A stretch of 64,000 nt of DNA from Vreelandella malpeensis. Lineage in GTDB: Bacteria; Pseudomonadota; Gammaproteobacteria; Pseudomonadales; Halomonadaceae. Positions within the stretch are counted from its first letter, which is position 1. Each line of letters opens with the position of its first letter. The stretch covers positions 186,001 through 250,000 of the forward strand of contig NZ_WHVL01000006.1 of the NCBI RefSeq assembly GCF_020622355.1, read 5' to 3'. A program made the translations under genes and the position numbers. Of the stretch, positions 9,752-20,981 are shown in pieces. Under the pieces are notes generated by a model. The model worked only from the letters and a program-made list of their open reading frames with translations. It was not told the origin of the DNA and ran no database searches.

Positions 9752-11143
9752 ATGGCGGTTCACAATTACGATGTGGTAGTGATCGGGACGGGCCCGGCGG
9801 GCGAAAGCGCGGCCATCAACGCAGCCAAGCACGACCAGCGTGTGGCCATCGTCGAGAAGCAGCCTCAGGTGGGCGGAAATTGCACCCACTGGGGCACGAT
9901 TCCCTCGAAGGCGCTGCGTCATCAGGTCAGGCAGATCCTGTCGTTCAACACCAACCGCATGTTCCGCGATATCGGCGAGCCGCGCCTGTTCTCCTTTCCG
10001 CGCGTCATGGAGCGCTCGCGTGAGACCATCGACAAGCAGGTCGAGATGCGCACCACGTTCTATGCGCGAAACCGTATCGACCTGTTCCAGGGCACCGCGC
10101 GCTTCAAGGACGAGCATACCCTGCTGGTGCGCGATCGCCAGAACGCCACCGAAGAGCTTGTCGCCAAGAAGGTGGTGATCGCCACCGGCTCGCGCCCGTA
10201 CCGCCCCGGCGACATCGACTTTCGCCACCCTCGCATCTACTGCTCGGACACCATCCTGAGCCTTGCCCATTCGCCGCGCACCATGGTGATCTTCGGCGCC
10301 GGGGTCATCGGCTGCGAGTACGCCTCGATCTTCTCGGGGCTCGGTGTCAAGGTCGACCTGATCAACAGCCGCGACAGTCTCCTGTCGTTTCTGGATGACG
10401 AGATCAGCGATGCGCTGTCGTACCATCTTCGCAAGCACGGCGTGCTGGTACGCCACAACGAGGAGTACGACCGCGTGGAGGGCGATGAAGCCGGCGTGGT
10501 CGTCTATCTCAAGTCTGGCAAGAAGATTCGCGCCGATGCCTTCTTGTGGGCTAATGGGCGCACTGGAAACACCGATTCGCTGGGGCTCGAGAATATCGGC
10601 CTGCAGGCCAATGGCCGCGGTCAGCTCAACGTCGACGAGCACTACCGTACCGAGATCCCGCACATCTACGCCGCAGGCGACGTCATCGGCTGGCCGAGCC
10701 TTGCCAGCGCCGCCTACGACCAAGGGCTCAACTCGAGCAACGAGCTGCTCGACAAGGAGTACCGCTTCGTCACCGACATTCCCACGGGCATCTACACCAT
10801 TCCCGAGATCAGCTCCTTCGGGCGCAACGAGCGCGAGCTGACCGAGGCGAAGATTCCCTACGAGGTCGGCAAGGCGTTCTTCAAGGATACCGCCCGGGCA
10901 CAGATCACCGGCGACACGGTGGGCATGCTCAAGATCCTGTTCCATCAAGACACGCTCGAGATACTCGGCATCCACTGCTTCGGCGACCAGGCCTCCGAGA
11001 TCCTGCATATCGGCCAGGCGATCATGCAGCAGAAGGGCGAGGCCAACACGCTGCGCTACTTCATCAATACCACCTTCAACTACCCGACCATGGCGGAAGC
11101 CTACCGGGTGGCGGCGCAGAACGGCCTCAATCGGGTGTTCTAG
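9752..11143 (+). CDS. sthA: Soluble pyridine nucleotide transhydrogenase SthA
   Basis: FAD-containing cytosolic enzyme that transfers reducing equivalents between NADPH and NADH. The 463-residue product has the N-terminal FAD motif [14 protein letters not shown], the SthA-specific [12 protein letters not shown] segment in place of the disulfide redox motif of lipoamide dehydrogenases, a second nucleotide motif [15 protein letters not shown], and the C-terminal dimerisation domain. It follows nqrM by 72 bp, as in Pseudomonas, grouping NADH-handling functions. A bidirectional terminator separates it from the convergent downstream gene. Confidence 0.96.
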   Translation: MAVHNYDVVVIGTGPAGESAAINAAKHDQRVAIVEKQPQVGGNCTHWGTIPSKALRHQVRQILSFNTNRMFRDIGEPRLFSFPRVMERSRETIDKQVEMRTTFYARNRIDLFQGTARFKDEHTLLVRDRQNATEELVAKKVVIATGSRPYRPGDIDFRHPRIYCSDTILSLAHSPRTMVIFGAGVIGCEYASIFSGLGVKVDLINSRDSLLSFLDDEISDALSYHLRKHGVLVRHNEEYDRVEGDEAGVVVYLKSGKKIRADAFLWANGRTGNTDSLGLENIGLQANGRGQLNVDEHYRTEIPHIYAAGDVIGWPSLASAAYDQGLNSSNELLDKEYRFVTDIPTGIYTIPEISSFGRNERELTEAKIPYEVGKAFFKDTARAQITGDTVGMLKILFHQDTLEILGIHCFGDQASEILHIGQAIMQQKGEANTLRYFINTTFNYPTMAEAYRVAAQNGLNRVF

Positions 11144-11157
11144 CCGGTATCACGCAT

Positions 11158-11185
11158 GAAAAAAGGGCCTGCGGGCCCTTTTTTC
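11158..11185. terminator. Bidirectional terminator between sthA and the convergent C39-like gene
   Basis: GGGCC/GGCCC core stem with a TGCG loop, flanked by A6 on the left and T6 on the right, which extend the stem. It can act on transcripts from both sides. Confidence 0.88.
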
Positions 11186-11199
11186 GTTGCGTGATGGGG

Positions 11200-12123
11200 T
11201 CAATGGCCCAAGTGTTCTCTCGCCTTGGACTGCCACGGCCCCTCGAGGGCGGCGGCGCGCTCGAAGGCGGTGATCGCGCCGGGCTGATCAAGCTGGGTCA
11301 GCAACAGCCCCAGATTGAGCCACGCCGCCCCCAGCGCCGGGTCCTGCCGAGTCGCCGTCTCGAAGGCGTCGACTGCTTCACCAGGCTTGCCGTCGGCGTA
11401 GCGGGCGTTGCCGAGCGCGAACCAGCCAAGGGCGCTATCCGGATGACGTTCTACCAGTGCCTGCCAGCTATCGAGTGCGGTACTCGGCCCCTGCACGGCC
11501 TCGAAGGCGCTGATCGCCTCGATGGCACTGCGTACCGAAACGCCTGTGGCGAGTTCGCCTGGCGGCTTGACCACGAACCCCCAGCGCTGGCTGCGTGCCC
11601 AGGTGGCATCGAAACGCGCAAGCGAAAGCGTATGGCGCGGAATCTCGCCGCTTCGCAGTATCAGGGTTTCTCTAGGCAGGTCGTAGCCGATCGCCACCGC
11701 GTAGTGCCACATCGGGTAAAGCGGCAGCGACAGGTTCTGCAGCACCACCACCGGTTCATCGGCGTCGAGATGAGCGAGCAGCGCATCCAGCGTGGGGCGA
11801 ATCGGATAGGCGATCAGGCCATGGCGGCGCACGGCGGCGAGCATTTCCGGCTGCAGGCTGCCTTCTCGCCCGGGCACGTAGACCTGGCGAATCAGTGCCT
11901 CGATGCTGGCGGTCTCGCCCTGATGCTCGAGCACCATGGCAAGCGACGCCGGGCCGCACTGATACTCGGTCTGAGCGTAAAAGGGCACCTCGCCGAGCTC
12001 CGTGCGCGGGGCGATTTCCTCGCGGGTGCTGTCGAGCAACACCGGCGTTCGCGCACAGGCGCTCAGAACAAGGGCCAGCATGAAAACGCCCGCGAGGCGG
12101 GCGTTGAAGAGGCAGCGTGTCAT
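11200..12123 (-). CDS. PA2778-type lipoprotein: C39-like cysteine peptidase domain with TPR repeats
   Basis: A predicted lipoprotein: hydrophobic N-terminus with lipobox LSAC, Cys23. A C39-like papain fold follows, with Gln51, the candidate nucleophile in YQCGPAS (Cys56) and the histidine in WHYAVAIG (His140), then Asp148 nearby. The C-terminal third has two TPR-like helices (ALGWFALGNARYADGKPGEAV and the next repeat). The 307-residue protein resembles the Pseudomonas PA2778 family; its substrate is not known to me. It lies 7 bp downstream of a PA2779-type gene, the usual pairing, suggesting joint function at the envelope. The fold call is firm, the activity is inferred. Confidence 0.8.
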   Translation of the reverse strand: MTRCLFNARLAGVFMLALVLSACARTPVLLDSTREEIAPRTELGEVPFYAQTEYQCGPASLAMVLEHQGETASIEALIRQVYVPGREGSLQPEMLAAVRRHGLIAYPIRPTLDALLAHLDADEPVVVLQNLSLPLYPMWHYAVAIGYDLPRETLILRSGEIPRHTLSLARFDATWARSQRWGFVVKPPGELATGVSVRSAIEAISAFEAVQGPSTALDSWQALVERHPDSALGWFALGNARYADGKPGEAVDAFETATRQDPALGAAWLNLGLLLTQLDQPGAITAFERAAALEGPWQSKAREHLGH

Positions 12124-12130
12124 CGAAGGA

Positions 12131-12523
12131 TCAGCGCGTGAACGGATAGACGTCGGTCAGGCCAAGAATGTCGGTGATCAACAGGATCACGAAGACCGCG
12201 AACAGCGCACCGACCACGCCGGCGCCGGCGGGCAGTTCGTCGAGGCGATCCGCCATCTGCCGGGCTTCGCTGTCGCTCAGCGCTGCTACGCGCTCCTGCA
12301 CGTCCGCGGGGCTCACGCCCTGGTTCACGAGCGCCTGCTGCACGTCGGCGCGGGCAAGAACGTCGTTGATGCGCTGACGGTCGCTGCCAGCCTGATCGCT
12401 TGCCAGCACCGACTGGGTCGACATCAGCTCGCTGGCGGCGGGGGTTGCGGCGACGACCGGCAGGCTGGTGATCACCAAGGCCAGGATCAGCAGGGAGGAG
12501 AGGGAGGCACGCAGGGTTTTCAT
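12131..12523 (-). CDS. PA2779-family small membrane protein
   Basis: A 130-residue protein with an N-terminal signal or membrane segment (LLILALVITSLPVVAA), a charged helical middle (about residues 35-90), and a C-terminal helix ending ITDILGLTDVYPF, typical of the PA2779 family. I chose the ATG at 12523, because AAGGA lies 8 nt upstream; the ATG at 12532 would have no spacing from that site. It is first in a two-gene unit with the C39-like lipoprotein. Its role is unknown; the conserved pairing suggests that it presents or regulates the peptidase. Confidence 0.75.
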   Translation of the reverse strand: MKTLRASLSSLLILALVITSLPVVAATPAASELMSTQSVLASDQAGSDRQRINDVLARADVQQALVNQGVSPADVQERVAALSDSEARQMADRLDELPAGAGVVGALFAVFVILLITDILGLTDVYPFTR

Positions 12524-12578
12524 CGTCTTCATCCTTAGACAATCGCGCAAAGCGCAGTAGAACGGGGAGTCGTGAATC

Positions 12579-13636
12579 CTAGACCCCGATACGGTAGGTC
12601 CAGGGGGTCTCGGCGAGTATACCTTTCGCTCCGGACAGCGTCATCGCCAAATCGTGCAGCCCCGGCCATAGCGGCACTGCGGATGCGCCCTTGACCGCGA
12701 GATCCAGGCGCTGGGCCATGAGCAAAAGCTTGTGCAGGCGTTTCATCGGCAGACGGTTGATCGCTTTCTGGTAAGCCGGACGGCGCTTGTCAAAGATCAT
12801 CGGCTTCTGCGTCTTGCAGGCGTGCTCGAAGCTCTGGCCCTGGTCCAGGTGCTGATGAAGCGAGAGCAGCGTCCTGAGCTCCCGGGTCAGCGCCCAGAGC
12901 ACGATCGGTGCCTCGACGCCTTCGCTCTTGAGCCCGGTGACGATGCGAGACACGCGCTGGGGCTCGCCCTTGAGGCAAGCGTCCGCCAGGTTGAAGACGT
13001 CGAAGCGCGAGCTGTCCTCGACGCCCACGGCGATGCTCTCGACGTCGAGCCGGGCGCCCGGCGGATGGATCAGCGCCAGCTTCTGCAGCTCCTGGTCGGC
13101 GGCGAGCAGGTTGCCTTCGGTGCGCTCGCCGAGCAGGCGCGCTGCATCGAGGTCGATCTGCACGCCGTGCAGGGCGGCGCGGTCCCGCAGCCAGTAGCCC
13201 AGCCGCGAGACGTCTACCGGCCAGACCGGCACGAACAGCCCCTGCTTGTCGAGCGCCTTGAACCAGGCGCTCTTCTGCTGCTTGGTATCGAGCTTGCCCA
13301 TGCTGATCAGCAGCACGTCGTCGCCTTGCTCCGAAAGCTCGGCGTACTGGGCGAGCGCCTTGGCGCCCTCCTGGCCGAGCTTGTGGTGGCCCAGGCGAAG
13401 CTCTAGAAGCTTGCTGCTGGCGAACAGCGACAGGTTGCTGGCGGTTTCCAGCAGTCGCCCCCAGGCGAAGTTGGCCTCGACGTCGAGTACCTCGCGCTCC
13501 TCGATGCCGGCGCCCCGCGCCGCCTGGCGCACTGCGTCGCAGGCATCGCGATGCTGCAAGGGCTCGTCGCCGGCGACGATCACCGTGCGAGGCAGCTTCT
13601 TGGCGAGCTGCGCGGCCAGCTGATCGGCGAAGACTT

Positions 13637-13640
<4 letters not shown>
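12579..13640 (-). CDS. holA: DNA polymerase III subunit delta
   Basis: HolA is the delta subunit of the clamp loader; it opens the beta sliding clamp at primed DNA. The 353-residue protein starts MKVFADQLAAQLAKKLPRTV and has the AAA+-like fold of the family, with the early VIVAGDEPLQ region that contributes to clamp contact and the LWALTRELRTLL helix of the C-terminal collar domain. Its ATG overlaps the lptE stop by the ATGA pattern. Gene order leuS-lptE-holA matches E. coli, except that nadD does not follow here. Confidence 0.93.
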
Positions 13641-16821
<3,181 letters not shown>

Positions 16822-16901
16822 CTATGCTGATAAAACCTTGAACGGTTAGCCGCCGATGGTGGCCAGGCACGTCAAGCGCGATATTGAAAAGGAGAGCGAC
16901 C

Positions 16902-17420
16902 ATGGAACGACACAACGATCACCGGCTGCGCGAAGGCTACGAACGCCTACTGGAGCGCATGAAGGATGGCGCAAGCGAGCTCACCTGGACCAACCTGCAG
17001 AAGGATCTGGACGACGCCGTGGCTTTCGAGGCGGAGTTCGAGGAGTACACCAAGGACGAGATGGCACTGCTGCGCGCCTGGGTCGAGCGCGATCTCAAGG
17101 ACATGCGCCATTACATGGCGGACACCGGCAAGCAGGTCGCCCAGTGGCTCGGCGTCGACATCGACACGCTGTCGCGGCGGGTCGCGGAGTCGCTGCTTTC
17201 CATTGCCGATCGCAGCGTGGTCGAGCGCGAGCGTTTCGAGGATGACCTGGAGGCCGCGCGTGCCGACTACTGCGAAGGCGAGGTGGCTGCCCCCGGGCTC
17301 ATGGCCTGCGTCCACTGCGATGCCCAGGTGATGCTTGAGACCGTCGCGCGCCTCGAGCCCTGTCATCAGTGCGGCCACCGCTACTTCTACCGCTTCCCGA
17401 ACAAGATTGTCGAGACCTGA
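16902..17420 (+). CDS. ybeL: YbeL-type zinc-ribbon protein (DUF1451)
   Basis: A 172-residue, highly charged helical protein with a C-terminal zinc ribbon formed by CVHCDA and PCHQCGHRYF (about residues 140-165). The start at 16902 has AAGGAG seven bases upstream; an in-frame TTG at 16884 lacks this. The neighbour across the divergent promoter is leuS, as with ybeL in E. coli, which supports the family call. Biochemical function is unknown in the family; the paired CxxC motifs predict one structural zinc. Confidence 0.82.
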   Translation: MERHNDHRLREGYERLLERMKDGASELTWTNLQKDLDDAVAFEAEFEEYTKDEMALLRAWVERDLKDMRHYMADTGKQVAQWLGVDIDTLSRRVAESLLSIADRSVVERERFEDDLEAARADYCEGEVAAPGLMACVHCDAQVMLETVARLEPCHQCGHRYFYRFPNKIVET

Positions 17421-17426
17421 GCGGCC

Positions 17427-18740
17427 TTAGACGCCGACCCTTCCCAGGCCTGCGATCGCGCCCAGCGAGAGCAGGCTCATCACCCCGGCATATACGAAGT
17501 TGTTGCGCATCATCGCGTAACTGCCCACGCCATAGCGCCCCTGCAGCGAGAGATTGATACCGGAAAGCGGCCCGACGCTGGTCCCTACCGACCAGGCGCT
17601 CAGCGCCACGAAGGCGAACAGCGTTTGCTCACCGGCGCCAAGCTCGAGCACCGAGGCCAGTATCGAGATGCCGATGATCGGGTGAAGCCCCGCCAGTGCG
17701 CTCAGCGTGATCGCGATAAAACTCGCCATCGCCTGAAACGTGCCGAAGTGCGCGAAGAGCGTCCAGTTCTCGCCGGCAGCGGCGTTGACCAGCGTCGAGA
17801 GCCCGGTGGTCAGAAGCCCCGCCGCCAGGAATAGTGAAAGCTCGCCGCGCATGGCGGGCAGGCGGCTGAACGTGTGCAGGCGCAGGCGCTTGACGGTCTG
17901 GACGCCGCCATGACGCAGATTGGCGCATACCGCCACGGCGGGAATCAAGAACGTGATGATGCTGACGATGGAGAGCGTGGGCGTCAGCCAGAAATGAAAG
18001 AGCATGACACCCGCCGCCATGCACAGCGGCATCAGAAGACTTCTGGGCGAGAGCGAGAAACCGTCAACCTCGGCGAGGTCGAAGCGCCGGTTGAGCTCCA
18101 CGGTGGTGAAAAGTCCCGACAGCAGGGCGAGCGGAAATCCCAGCAGCGCGATATGACCGTACCGCACCTCGGGCGCCAGCGCGATGACCAGCCCCATCGA
18201 GGCGAAGAACGGCGACCAGAGCGCGGCGCTCGAAAGGCCCCGGTTGAGTGCCAGGTACTGGGGCATGCTCAACGGGCGCCGGCGCGCGATGCGATCGCCC
18301 ACCATGAAGATGGTTGAAAGATTCAGGATGGTGCCCAGAAAGTGCACCCCCAGCCAGGTACGCAGGATGCCGCCGCTGCCGGTCAGCCGCTTGCCCGACG
18401 CCCGTGTGTTTTCCTGAGAGCCGACCAGCGATATGAAGCTCACCCCGATCAGCATCGCCACCACGAAGACGTTGCCGTCCAGCACTCGAGTCCACTGGAT
18501 GTCCGCGCCATAGCCAAGCCGCGCCAGTAACAGCATCGCGCAGGAGAGTATGATCAGCACCGCCGCTTGAGTTCGCGACCGCTTGGGTATGTCTTTCCAC
18601 AGCAGCGCCACCGCTGCCCAGAACAGGTAGCTCACGCCCTGAGTGGTGTCGGCCCAAGGGGTAAAGCCCACGAGCTGAGCGATCAATCCCAGCAACGCCA
18701 AGGCGCCCGCGAGACGTTGGCGAGAGAGAGTTCTATCCAT
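17427..18740 (-). CDS. Uncharacterised polytopic membrane protein, possibly an ion transporter
   Basis: I do not recognise this family with confidence. The 437-residue protein has about ten to twelve hydrophobic segments and few polar loops. A loop motif, GLHPIIGISI, and a later GTSVGPLSGINLSLQGRYG segment recall the discontinuous-helix hairpins of ion-transporter-superfamily permeases; that link is weak inference. The start at 18740 (MDRTLSRQRL) has AAGGA six bases upstream. The gene converges on the YbeL-type gene, with only 6 bp between stops, and is divergent from the GFA-domain gene. Confidence 0.55.
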   Translation of the reverse strand: MDRTLSRQRLAGALALLGLIAQLVGFTPWADTTQGVSYLFWAAVALLWKDIPKRSRTQAAVLIILSCAMLLLARLGYGADIQWTRVLDGNVFVVAMLIGVSFISLVGSQENTRASGKRLTGSGGILRTWLGVHFLGTILNLSTIFMVGDRIARRRPLSMPQYLALNRGLSSAALWSPFFASMGLVIALAPEVRYGHIALLGFPLALLSGLFTTVELNRRFDLAEVDGFSLSPRSLLMPLCMAAGVMLFHFWLTPTLSIVSIITFLIPAVAVCANLRHGGVQTVKRLRLHTFSRLPAMRGELSLFLAAGLLTTGLSTLVNAAAGENWTLFAHFGTFQAMASFIAITLSALAGLHPIIGISILASVLELGAGEQTLFAFVALSAWSVGTSVGPLSGINLSLQGRYGVGSYAMMRNNFVYAGVMSLLSLGAIAGLGRVGV

Positions 18741-18876
18741 GACTTTTCCTTGAAGAGGGATTAGCAGGCTAATCGCAACGGCGATGAAAGACCAGAGCGA
18801 CCCGCACCCGTGTTTCAAGAGGTAGAAAAGGGTAGGGTACAACGGTGTCACTGACCCTTGGAGAAAGGAGATAAAC

Positions 18877-19302
18877 ATGACCACTCGATCCGAGCTACGC
18901 GGACAGTGCCTGTGTGGCGCCGTGCGTCTAACGGCCATCCCAACCTCTCTGCATGTCGATGCGTGCCACTGTCAGATGTGTCGCCGATGGGGAGGCGGCC
19001 CGATGATGGTCGTGGAGTGTAATCGCAACCTGAGTTTCGAAGGTCAGCAATACATAGTGCTTTTCGGCTCCTCCGAGTGGGCGGAACGCGGATTTTGCAG
19101 ACAGTGCGGCACTCATCTCTTCTTTCGCTTGAAAGATCTGAGTTACTGCGCTGTACCCGTGGGGCTGTTCGAGGGCAGTACCGCTTGGTCGTTCACCCAG
19201 CAGGTGTTCATCGAGCAAAAACCTGCTTACTACTCGTTTTCCGAAAAGACCGAAAACCTTACCGGCGAGGAGCTGTTCGCGAAGCACTCACAGGGTTCGT
19301 GA
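18877..19302 (+). CDS. GFA (glutathione-dependent formaldehyde-activating) domain protein
   Basis: A 141-residue single-domain protein of the GFA/CENP-V family. Zinc-ligand cysteines are visible at Cys11 and Cys13 (CLCG), Cys30, Cys32 and Cys35 (CHCQMC), and Cys74 and Cys77 (CRQCG), the full set expected. Family members have been tied to S-hydroxymethylglutathione formation from formaldehyde, but many homologues have no proven activity. GAGAAAGGAGATAA precedes the start and contains a good ribosome site. It converges on pgaD. Confidence 0.85.
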   Translation: MTTRSELRGQCLCGAVRLTAIPTSLHVDACHCQMCRRWGGGPMMVVECNRNLSFEGQQYIVLFGSSEWAERGFCRQCGTHLFFRLKDLSYCAVPVGLFEGSTAWSFTQQVFIEQKPAYYSFSEKTENLTGEELFAKHSQGS

Positions 19303-19357
19303 GGCGGAAGAACTTCAAGGTTTCTGGTCAGGCGATTCGGGATTTTATCGAGCAATG

Positions 19358-19741
19358 TTACTGTCGCTTGGGTGGAGCAGGCACTTTAATGCGCTGGGCA
19401 AGGCCAAACTGCTCGTGCTCGAAAGGGACCTGGTGTTCGAGTACCGGTGTTTCGATGGCAAGGTTCTTCAACATGCTCACATAGAGATAGCGATTGTAGA
19501 TCGCCCAGGCGTGAAACGTCAGGAAGGTGACGATGAACCCCGCGACCAGCAGCTGGAGCATGGTCGAGTGCATGAGCTGCGCGAGGATGGCGTCCTCCAC
19601 CGCGTAGAAGGCATGCAGCCGCGACAGTACCATCAGCCACAGGGCCAGGGTGACCAGCGCCATGACACCGTCGCGGGCGCGGTACTGCCAGCCTTTGCGG
19701 CAGGCATTATCGATGATCACGTGAGTCAGCTTGTTGCTCAT
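19358..19741 (-). CDS. pgaD: PgaD, poly-N-acetylglucosamine synthesis accessory protein
   Basis: PgaD is a small inner-membrane partner of the glycosyltransferase PgaC; in E. coli the pair binds cyclic di-GMP and is activated by it. This 127-residue protein has two hydrophobic segments (about 28-48 and 60-82) and the family motif AWAIYNRYLY. The ATG at 19741 has GAGGAGAG upstream and overlaps the 3' end of pgaC by 35 bp. It is the last gene of pgaABCD. E. coli PgaD is of similar size. Confidence 0.85.
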   Translation of the reverse strand: MSNKLTHVIIDNACRKGWQYRARDGVMALVTLALWLMVLSRLHAFYAVEDAILAQLMHSTMLQLLVAGFIVTFLTFHAWAIYNRYLYVSMLKNLAIETPVLEHQVPFEHEQFGLAQRIKVPAPPKRQ

Positions 19742-20981
19742 GGAACATCTCTCCTCGGTCGGGGCTCTGCCAGGTGGCGAGCCGGCCATTTTGACGACGC
19801 ATTGCCTTGGGAAAGGCGACGATCACGGTGGTCATGTTGAGCAGCCAGTAGGCGAAGGGGTACCAGATGCTCCAGTACACGCATTTGAGAATCTCGCGGT
19901 CGTAGCGGCTATCGATGTAGAAGCTCACCGAGAACTGGATGAAGCTGATGAACACCAGAAGGCTGCCGAAATACGACAGCATCCCGGCGGTGATCGGAAA
20001 GCTCCAGGGTGAGAGTAACGTCGTGACAAGCCAGCAAAGCATCAGCACCAGTACCGAGTAGCACCAGATCACGCTGACGATGTATTCGAGCATCAAGACC
20101 CAGAAGCGGCGGTTTCGCCAACGCATGGTCTGGGTGAAGTAGCGCAAAAACACCTCGCCACCCCCTTGGGCCCAGCGCAGGCGCTGCTTGTAGAGCCCGC
20201 GCAGGGTCTCGGGCATCAAGACCCAGCACATGGCCCGCGGCTCGTAGCGCACCTGGCCGCCAGCCAGCTGCAGGCGCCAACTGACGTCGATATCCTCGGT
20301 GATCATGTCGGTGCTCCAGCCGCCGATCTCTTCCAGCGCCTGGCGGCGAAAGGCGCAGATCACCCCGGAAATGGTGAACACCATGCCGTAGATGCGCTGG
20401 GCGCGCTTGATCAGCCCGATGATCGCCGAGAACTCGCCGGTCTGGATCTTGCCGATCGCCGTCGAGCGGGTACGCACCCGGGGATTGCCGGTCACGCCGC
20501 TCACCCGGGGGCTGCTCAGAAAGTGGCTGACCATGAAGCCCACCGCGTCGTAATCGAGGATTGCGTCGCCGTCGATGCCCACGATGATCTCGCCGCGAGC
20601 GCAGCTCAGACCGTGGTTCATGGCGCTCGCCTTGCCCTGGTTGGGCTGGTCGAGCACTGTCAGGCGCGGGTGGATCGCTGCCAGGGCGGTGAGCCTCGCC
20701 AGAGTGTCATCGCGACTGCCGTCGTTGATCGCCACTACCTCCATGTCGGGGTAGTTCTGCCTGAACAGGTGCTGCACGGTTTCATCAACGTTGAGCCCTT
20801 CGTTGTAGCAGGGCAGCAGCACCGAAACCGACGGCGCACCGGCCTGCCACTGAAAGGTGGTGGTGCGCGGTTGCTTGCGCTCCCAGTGAAGGTAGAAGTA
20901 GACGCCACCGCATATCCAGATGGTGGCCATGACGCTTGGGTAGCTCAGCGTGAAGACGGCCAGGGAGTCGAGCAGGTTCAT
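19707..20981 (-). CDS. pgaC: PgaC, poly-beta-1,6-N-acetyl-D-glucosamine synthase
   Basis: Family 2 glycosyltransferase in the inner membrane that polymerises UDP-GlcNAc into the biofilm exopolysaccharide PNAG. Visible motifs are VVAINDGSRDDT, VGIDGDAIL (DxD-type), TEDID, and the processive-synthase signature QRLRWAQGG (QxxRW). Membrane helices flank the catalytic domain. ATG 20981 overlaps the pgaB stop by four bases (ATGA). The product is 424 residues. The 3' end overlaps pgaD by 35 bp, so these two partner subunits are probably translationally coupled. Confidence 0.95.
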   Translation of the reverse strand: MNLLDSLAVFTLSYPSVMATIWICGGVYFYLHWERKQPRTTTFQWQAGAPSVSVLLPCYNEGLNVDETVQHLFRQNYPDMEVVAINDGSRDDTLARLTALAAIHPRLTVLDQPNQGKASAMNHGLSCARGEIIVGIDGDAILDYDAVGFMVSHFLSSPRVSGVTGNPRVRTRSTAIGKIQTGEFSAIIGLIKRAQRIYGMVFTISGVICAFRRQALEEIGGWSTDMITEDIDVSWRLQLAGGQVRYEPRAMCWVLMPETLRGLYKQRLRWAQGGGEVFLRYFTQTMRWRNRRFWVLMLEYIVSVIWCYSVLVLMLCWLVTTLLSPWSFPITAGMLSYFGSLLVFISFIQFSVSFYIDSRYDREILKCVYWSIWYPFAYWLLNMTTVIVAFPKAMRRQNGRLATWQSPDRGEMFHEQQADSRDHR

